Origin: Bacteroidales bacterium
GTDB lineage: Bacteria; Bacteroidota; Bacteroidia; Bacteroidales; Muribaculaceae
Assembly (NCBI GenBank): GCA_004553485.1
Contig: SFLG01000086.1
Location: 1-8,818, forward strand
Direction of reading: 5' to 3'
DNA: 8,818 nucleotides
Within the stretch, counting starts at the first letter, position 1; every line of letters begins with the position of its first letter. Positions 5,184 through 8,818 of the stretch are shown piece by piece. The position numbers and the translations under genes are program-made. The notes beneath the pieces are model-generated. The model saw only the letters and a list, made by a program, of their open reading frames with translations, did not search any database and was not told the origin of the DNA.

Positions 5184-6701
5184 ATGTCAGAACATAAACG
5201 AATAGCAAAGAATACCGGTTATATGGCCATAAGGATGATGGTGTCTATGATTGTGACACTATTTACGAGCCGTGTAGTCTTGCAACAGTTGGGAGTAACC
5301 GATTTTGGCATTTATTCGGTTGTGGCCGGTGTGGCCATTATTGTGTCGTTCTTCAACTATGCTTTGGCATCGGCTATTCAGCGCTATATGAGTGTGGAAC
5401 TTGCAGTTAATGAGGGGCGGAAACTGCAAGGGGTATTTTCGGCGTGCTGGGCTACGGTTTTCATAATGGCCGTAATTTTCATAATTTTTTCCGAAGGAGT
5501 GGGCTTGTGGTTTATAAACAATAAGCTCAATATTCCGCCGGGTCGCTTGTCCGATGCCCATGTTGTATTTCAGTTGTCGCTTGTCATAGTGCTGATTGAG
5601 ATGGTGCGCGTGCCGTATAATTCGCTTATAATATCGCTTGAGCGAATGTCGTTCTATGCCTACAGCTCGATATTGGAGGTTTCGTTGAAGCTGATTACTG
5701 CCATACTGCTGATAATGATTTCCGGTAATAAACTGACTATATATATGTTGCTGCTTGTGGGTGTAGCCATGATGATCAACATTATCTATGTCTTATATGT
5801 TCGTCATATCGTACCGGAATTGCGGTTCTCTATTCGTGCCGAGCGCCAGCAGATTATCGAAATTGGCAAGTTTTCTGGCTGGAATATCATAACTTCGTTG
5901 TCGGATATATCATACCAGCAGGGAACATCTATGATTATGAATGTGTTTTTCGGCGTGACATTCAACGCATCCATGGGAATTGCCAATCAGGTAAAATCGG
6001 CAGTATCATCATTTGCGCGAAGTCTGCAGTTGGCGGCATCACCGCAGATTATAATGTCATACTCGGTAGGCAATAGGCAGGAGTTTTCGTTGCTTTTTCT
6101 AAGCATCTCTAAAATATCGTTCTATTGTGTGGCAATGCTTGGTGTCCCGATTTTGCTGAATACCGAATATATAATGGAATTATGGCTCACCATTATACCG
6201 CCACAAGGTACAATGTTTGTGCAATTTATGATTGTGTTCTGTTTGGTCGACTGTCTTTCGGGCCCTCTCTGGGTGACTATGCAGGCATCGGGAAAGATTG
6301 CCATGTACCAGATTGTCATAGGTGTTGTGTGGATGACTTCGCTGCCGATGACGTATTTGGCATACAGACTCGGAATGCCGTCTTATTCACTGATAATAGT
6401 TACAATTATTATTAGTGCCTCGCTGTTATTTATACGTGCATTGTTCACACAGCGCCATTGTGGAATACCGGTATATCAGTTTTTTAAGGATGTTGTTCTG
6501 ACCGTGACGATAACTGTGGCTGTCGCCTTAGTCGTCCCGGTATACATGGCGAATTTCGTCGTAATGACAGATTTAATAAAGTTAGTGACAACAACAGGAC
6601 TTTGGATAGTGTGCCTTAGTGCCTCAATTTATATTTTCGGTCTGACTGGCCGTGAACGATCCTATATAAAACAGGCGGTAAAAAAGATAATACGTCGATG
6701 A
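5184..6701 (+). CDS. Wzx-type polysaccharide flippase (MOP/MATE superfamily)
   Basis: 505 aa from ATG 5184 to TGA 6699-6701. The protein is hydrophobic throughout, with about 12-14 predicted membrane helices and short basic loops, as expected of lipid-linked oligosaccharide flippases of the oligosaccharide-flippase / MurJ group. It begins SEHKRIAKNTGYMAIRM, followed by SRVVLQQLGVTDFGIYSVVA, the typical opening of Bacteroidales capsule or O-antigen flippases (a GxxDFGIYS-like motif after helix 1). The likely role is to move undecaprenyl-diphosphate-linked glycan from the cytosolic to the periplasmic face of the inner membrane. Start 5184 is preferred because the longer frame (TTG 5121) begins upstream of the promoter box. 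The stop overlaps the glycosyltransferase ATG by four bases (ATGA, 6698-6701), so the two are translationally coupled. It is more AT-rich than the left half of the window, as is common for transferred surface-glycan genes. Confidence 0.88.
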   Translation: MSEHKRIAKNTGYMAIRMMVSMIVTLFTSRVVLQQLGVTDFGIYSVVAGVAIIVSFFNYALASAIQRYMSVELAVNEGRKLQGVFSACWATVFIMAVIFIIFSEGVGLWFINNKLNIPPGRLSDAHVVFQLSLVIVLIEMVRVPYNSLIISLERMSFYAYSSILEVSLKLITAILLIMISGNKLTIYMLLLVGVAMMINIIYVLYVRHIVPELRFSIRAERQQIIEIGKFSGWNIITSLSDISYQQGTSMIMNVFFGVTFNASMGIANQVKSAVSSFARSLQLAASPQIIMSYSVGNRQEFSLLFLSISKISFYCVAMLGVPILLNTEYIMELWLTIIPPQGTMFVQFMIVFCLVDCLSGPLWVTMQASGKIAMYQIVIGVVWMTSLPMTYLAYRLGMPSYSLIIVTIIISASLLFIRALFTQRHCGIPVYQFFKDVVLTVTITVAVALVVPVYMANFVVMTDLIKLVTTTGLWIVCLSASIYIFGLTGRERSYIKQAVKKIIRR

Positions 6702-7819
6702 AACAATCAGTACTTTTTATACAAGAATCAATGGACGGCGGCGGTGCCGAACATGTCCTTGTTTCAATCCTAAAGCATCTTCCGGCCGATAAGTACGATA
6801 TCACATTATTGCTGATATTCAATACCGGGCGCTTACTTGATGTTATACCGGACAATATAAAAGTGAAGTATCTGTTTCAGGATAATAAAAGTCTATACAC
6901 TCGCCTTATCTTTCATTCAAAATATACGCGTAACCGCGTACTGCGCCATCGGGCATTGAAAGCAATTGGCAATAAGAGCTTCGACGTCGTAGTGTCTTTT
7001 ATGGAGGGTCTGCCTTTGCTGCTTCATGCTGATTTGATGCATCTTGCCTCGTTGAATTGCTCGTGGATACATTGTAATATAAAAACACATTATTGGTACG
7101 AGCGGTTCCTGTCGCGACGCGAGGAAAAAGAGATCTACCAAAAGATAGATCGAATCGCGTTTGTGTCAATCGGTGCAAAAGAAGCCTTTGAGAGTATTTA
7201 TCAGACTGCCGCCGATAAAGTTGTTATCGGCAATCTACAGGATTCGGACGAAATAGTTAAAAAAGGGGTGGAGTATACCCCTGAAAAGGCGTCGGAAGGC
7301 TTTCGTCTGGTAACGGTCGGCCGGCTTGTGGAGGTAAAGCGACAGGAGCTTCTGCTCGAGGCAGTGTCAATTCTGAAAAAGCAGGGTTACGACATTAGCC
7401 TGGATATACTTGGGGTAGGCCCGCGCGAAAAGGAACTGAAAGACTTGGCTATCAGTCTCGGAATAGAGAAATATGCCAATTTCAGAGGATTCGTTTCAAA
7501 TCCCTATCCATATATAAAGAACGCTGACCTTTTCTGTCTGACGTCCGAATCGGAGGGATACCCCATGGTTGTGGCAGAGGCCCTGATTACCGGTACCCCG
7601 GTGTTGTCGACACGAGTTAACGGCGTAACCGAAATGCTGTCGCGCGGTGGCGGAATAATGATGGAAGGTCAGGCTGAAGTAATTGCCGGCGAGATAAAGG
7701 AGATTATTGATAATCCACAAAAACTTAAAAAGTTAAAAGAAGAAACCCGGCAGTCGGCTGAGCAGTTTGACCTTAAGGCTACAGTCGGCCGAATTGAAGC
7801 GTTTATAACTCCGCAATAA
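6698..7819 (+). CDS. GT4-family glycosyltransferase (group 1)
   Basis: 373 aa, ATG 6698 to TAA 7817-7819, GT-B fold. The N-terminal domain (1 to about 195) opens with a beta strand and DGGGAEHVL (13-21), the glycine-rich acceptor-side loop of GT4 enzymes. The C-terminal nucleotide-sugar domain (about 200-345) carries VGRLVEVKRQE (207-217), with the usual Arg/Lys pair (R209, K214), then FRGF (262-265), and the E-x7-E motif in ESEGYPMVVAE (E286 and E294). It should transfer a sugar from a nucleotide donor, with retention, to a lipid-linked acceptor at the cytosolic face. Donor and acceptor cannot be predicted. Coupling to the flippase start by ATGA indicates one operon. Downstream, 131 bp separate it from a convergent gene, and no clear terminator is seen there. 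Confidence 0.92.
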   Translation: MKQSVLFIQESMDGGGAEHVLVSILKHLPADKYDITLLLIFNTGRLLDVIPDNIKVKYLFQDNKSLYTRLIFHSKYTRNRVLRHRALKAIGNKSFDVVVSFMEGLPLLLHADLMHLASLNCSWIHCNIKTHYWYERFLSRREEKEIYQKIDRIAFVSIGAKEAFESIYQTAADKVVIGNLQDSDEIVKKGVEYTPEKASEGFRLVTVGRLVEVKRQELLLEAVSILKKQGYDISLDILGVGPREKELKDLAISLGIEKYANFRGFVSNPYPYIKNADLFCLTSESEGYPMVVAEALITGTPVLSTRVNGVTEMLSRGGGIMMEGQAEVIAGEIKEIIDNPQKLKKLKEETRQSAEQFDLKATVGRIEAFITPQ

Positions 7820-7867
7820 AGCAAACGCGCCGTGAGACTTCTTAAGCAACGGTTATCGGGACTGAGG

Positions 7868-7880
7868 TATCTTCAAGATA
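7868..7880. other. Small AT-rich palindrome between convergent genes
   Basis: TATCTTCAAGATA is a 13-bp palindrome, nested within the distant pair ACTGAG (7861-7866) and CTCAGT (7894-7899). It might form a weak cruciform or hairpin in the gap between the glycosyltransferase and nucleotidyltransferase ends, but it lacks a T tract. Nothing else was recognised in this 131-bp gap. Confidence 0.3.
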
Positions 7881-7950
7881 ATTTCATATAAGGCTCAGTA
7901 TTCACCGGATGATATCATGTTATCAGAGTCATAGAATAACAGATGGACAG

Positions 7951-8208
7951 TCAAAGATACAGCGTCTTGTATCTGAGGATATTGCCGGTGATGGCCGTTT
8001 TTATACATTCCGAGTGGGACCTGCTGTCGTCGGTAAGGTCAAATTTTCGGCCCAATAAGCTTTCGAGGGCGTACTGAAAGTCAAAGAAGTTACCGACCGA
8101 GTCCATCAGCGGAATATTTTCCCGGTCAAAATCGACACATAAGTCGATGTCGCTGTTGTCGTTAAAGCGGTTTGTCAGAATCGAACCGAAAACCCACAGC
8201 TTGCGCAC
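7951..8208 (-). CDS. MNT-type minimal nucleotidyltransferase (MntA-like), 5' end uncertain
   Basis: From GTG at 8208 to TGA at 7951-7953 the product is 85 aa. It contains the Pol-beta-like nucleotidyltransferase signature: G8-S9, ten residues, then SDIDL with D20 and D22, and a third carboxylate in KFDLTD (D57). Such small proteins are often antitoxins that AMPylate or inhibit a neighbouring HEPN toxin, but no HEPN gene is recognised here. The conserved family helix before the GS motif is encoded upstream in the same frame (8265-8209, reading GQYLIDINTIIDLCNKF), just inside the in-frame TAA at 8266-8268 and just downstream of the promoter. That extension has no ATG, GTG or TTG. Its first codon after the stop is ACG (8263-8265), in an AAA-rich context. 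The real gene may therefore be 104 aa with a mutated or non-canonical start. The 3' end converges on the glycosyltransferase. Confidence 0.75.
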   Translation of the reverse strand: MRKLWVFGSILTNRFNDNSDIDLCVDFDRENIPLMDSVGNFFDFQYALESLLGRKFDLTDDSRSHSECIKTAITGNILRYKTLYL

Positions 8209-8275
8209 ATGAAACTTATTGCAAAGGTCGATAATGGTATTAATATCGATCAGGTATTGTCCCGTTTATCGTCTG

Positions 8276-8306
8276 CAAATATACAAATATCTGTTATTAG
8301 GACAAA
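8276..8306 (-). promoter_or_regulatory. Promoter of the nucleotidyltransferase gene
   Basis: On the minus strand TTTG (8303-8306) and TATATTTG (8276-8283) are 19 bp apart. The predicted start is near 8269-8272, only a few bases before the conserved coding region, so the leader is very short. The -33 box lies two bases beyond the stop codon of the next minus-strand gene (8308-8310). Confidence 0.75.
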
Positions 8307-8307
8307 T

Positions 8308-8559
8308 TTAGCCTTCGTCTTCGGATTCGTAGCTGTTGTATTCTTTGTCGGCGATGTAGTATTCAGCGGCCTTAACGATGATGCCGAAGCCACGCCAGAA
8401 CAGGAAGGCTAACCCGCCATAAAGCAGGGGAACTAACGATAGAAGGAACGAGCTGTAACTAGACAAAAGGGCCGCGAAGAAAAAAATAATTCCGCACGCT
8501 AAGCACAGCATGGCAATTACGTTCATCCATGAGGATATACGGTTCCATTCAAAGTTCAT
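8308..8559 (-). CDS. Small two-helix membrane protein, unknown function
   Basis: 83 aa from ATG 8559 to TAA 8308-8310. Two hydrophobic helices (about 13-34 and 38-55) are joined by a short Ser-rich turn (SSYSS) and followed by a soluble, acidic tail (EYYIADKEYNSYESEDEG). The N-terminus MNFEWNRISSW is short and probably cytosolic, giving an inner-membrane hairpin with both ends inside. The start is fixed by the promoter at 8597-8627: a longer in-frame reading from 8631 would begin upstream of the -7 box. The leader is about 30 nt. The family is not recognised with confidence; small proteins of this shape are common in Bacteroidales. It lies upstream of the nucleotidyltransferase on the same strand, but that gene has its own promoter. 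Confidence 0.75.
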   Translation of the reverse strand: MNFEWNRISSWMNVIAMLCLACGIIFFFAALLSSYSSFLLSLVPLLYGGLAFLFWRGFGIIVKAAEYYIADKEYNSYESEDEG

Positions 8560-8596
8560 AGGGTATAGGTTATAAGGGTTTGTATATTTTCGCTGA

Positions 8597-8627
8597 CAAA
8601 TATACGATAAAAACGCCACACCACAAA
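8597..8627 (-). promoter_or_regulatory. Promoter of the 83-aa membrane protein
   Basis: On the minus strand TTTG (8624-8627) and TATATTTG (8597-8604) are 19 bp apart. Both boxes and the spacing are identical to those of the promoter at 8276-8306. The predicted start is near 8590. Confidence 0.78.
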
Positions 8628-8717
8628 GCAAGCTGCGCCCCGTTGTGCGAGGGAGTTGCTTGCGTGTCTTTAGGGAGCGTCAATACCCACGCCAATAGGA
8701 AAAAACGTCTTGTCCCG

Positions 8718-8743
8718 TTTTTGTCCCGGTGGGAGGACAAAAA
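8718..8743 (-). other. Second inverted repeat overlapping the tRNA terminator
   Basis: TTTTTGTCC (8718-8726) pairs with GGACAAAAA (8735-8743) across an eight-base loop. Its right arm shares 8741-8743 with the terminator stem, so the two hairpins compete for the same A/T run. It may act as a back-up terminator for minus-strand tRNA transcription. Confidence 0.5.
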
Positions 8744-8773
8744 AGCCTGCAAACGGATGGTTTGCAGGCTTTT
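8741..8773 (-). terminator. Intrinsic terminator downstream of the tRNA
   Basis: AAAAGCCTGCAAAC (8741-8754) and GTTTGCAGGCTTTT (8760-8773) form a perfect 14-bp stem with a five-base loop. Read on the minus strand it ends in a run of six T, 13 bases after the tRNA 3' end. Confidence 0.88.
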
Positions 8774-8785
8774 GCCCTTAAAGGG

Positions 8786-8818
8786 TCGGGGTGAGAAGAC
8801 TCGAACTTCCGACCTCCA
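8786..8818 (-). tRNA. tRNA 3' part, probably tRNA-Pro (continues beyond window)
   Basis: Read on the minus strand, the window edge gives the end of the anticodon stem, a five-base variable region (AGGTC), a T-stem/loop (GGAAG, TTCGAGT, CTTCT), the acceptor strand CACCCCG and discriminator A at 8786. No CCA is encoded, as is usual in Bacteroidota. An acceptor ending in G72 with A73 implies C1-G72, a feature of bacterial proline tRNAs, and CGGGGTG is the common tRNA-Pro 5' acceptor. The anticodon lies outside the window, so the identity is inferred. Confidence 0.72.

Noticed and set aside
8209..8412. 67-residue plus-strand frame opposite the two minus-strand genes
   Set aside because: It is antisense to the nucleotidyltransferase 5' region, its promoter and the membrane-protein tail, and has no plus-strand promoter box.
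8786..8818. tRNA 3' end as an integration (att) site for an element in this window
   Set aside because: No direct repeat of the tRNA end and no integrase were found in the window.

Overview
The window reads as a stretch of a Bacteroidales chromosome (phylum Bacteroidota). The best evidence is the promoter grammar: five starts are preceded by a TAnnTTTG -7 box, four of them with a TTG or TTTG box 19-21 bp upstream. Shine-Dalgarno sequences are not evident, the tRNA lacks an encoded CCA, and the proteins resemble Bacteroidales families. Positions 1 to about 4260 are GC-rich with C/G-ending codons, about 5035 to 7950 is clearly more AT-rich, and 4261-4977 is intermediate. A gut family such as Muribaculaceae would fit, but the family cannot be fixed from this sequence.

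Layout, left to right: (1) the C-terminal half of aspartate-semialdehyde dehydrogenase (1-504, +); (2) a 9-bp tandem repeat array and a C8 tract in the gap before a large Kef/CPA2-type cation:proton antiporter (618-2750, +); (3) a promoter with a strong GC hairpin at its transcription start, then a compact lysis-type cassette (2934-4260, +) made of a T7-lysozyme-like amidase, a lipoprotein with a C-terminal membrane anchor that has the topology of a unimolecular spanin, and a holin-like membrane protein; (4) a separately promoted multi-pass membrane protein of unknown function (4369-4977, +), closed by a strong terminator; (5) an AT-rich two-gene operon, a Wzx-type flippase and a GT4 glycosyltransferase with an ATGA overlap (5184-7819, +); (6) two small minus-strand genes, a MNT-type nucleotidyltransferase (7951-8208 or longer) and an 83-aa membrane protein (8308-8559), each with its own promoter; (7) the 3' third of a probable tRNA-Pro on the minus strand (8786-8818) with a terminator hairpin beyond it.

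The most notable object is the lysis cassette. No phage structural, replication or integrase genes are visible around it. Its amidase is broken by a perfect 11-bp tandem duplication (3282-3303). Removing one copy restores a 142-aa protein whose zinc ligands and catalytic residues fall at exactly the T7 lysozyme positions (H17, Y46, H122, K128, C130), and it restores an ATGA stop/start overlap with the next gene. The spanin-like and holin-like genes remain open. At their junction, about 27-30 bp is repeated roughly three times, so the end of the spanin gene is copied as a six-codon mini-ORF over the holin start. Either this is a recently inactivated, domesticated lysis module, or the duplication is a reversible switch.

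The flippase and glycosyltransferase would act together in making or exporting a surface glycan, but no polymerase or sugar-nucleotide genes are present here. The minus-strand nucleotidyltransferase has a good promoter but no ATG in register with its conserved first helix, and it has no HEPN partner in the window.
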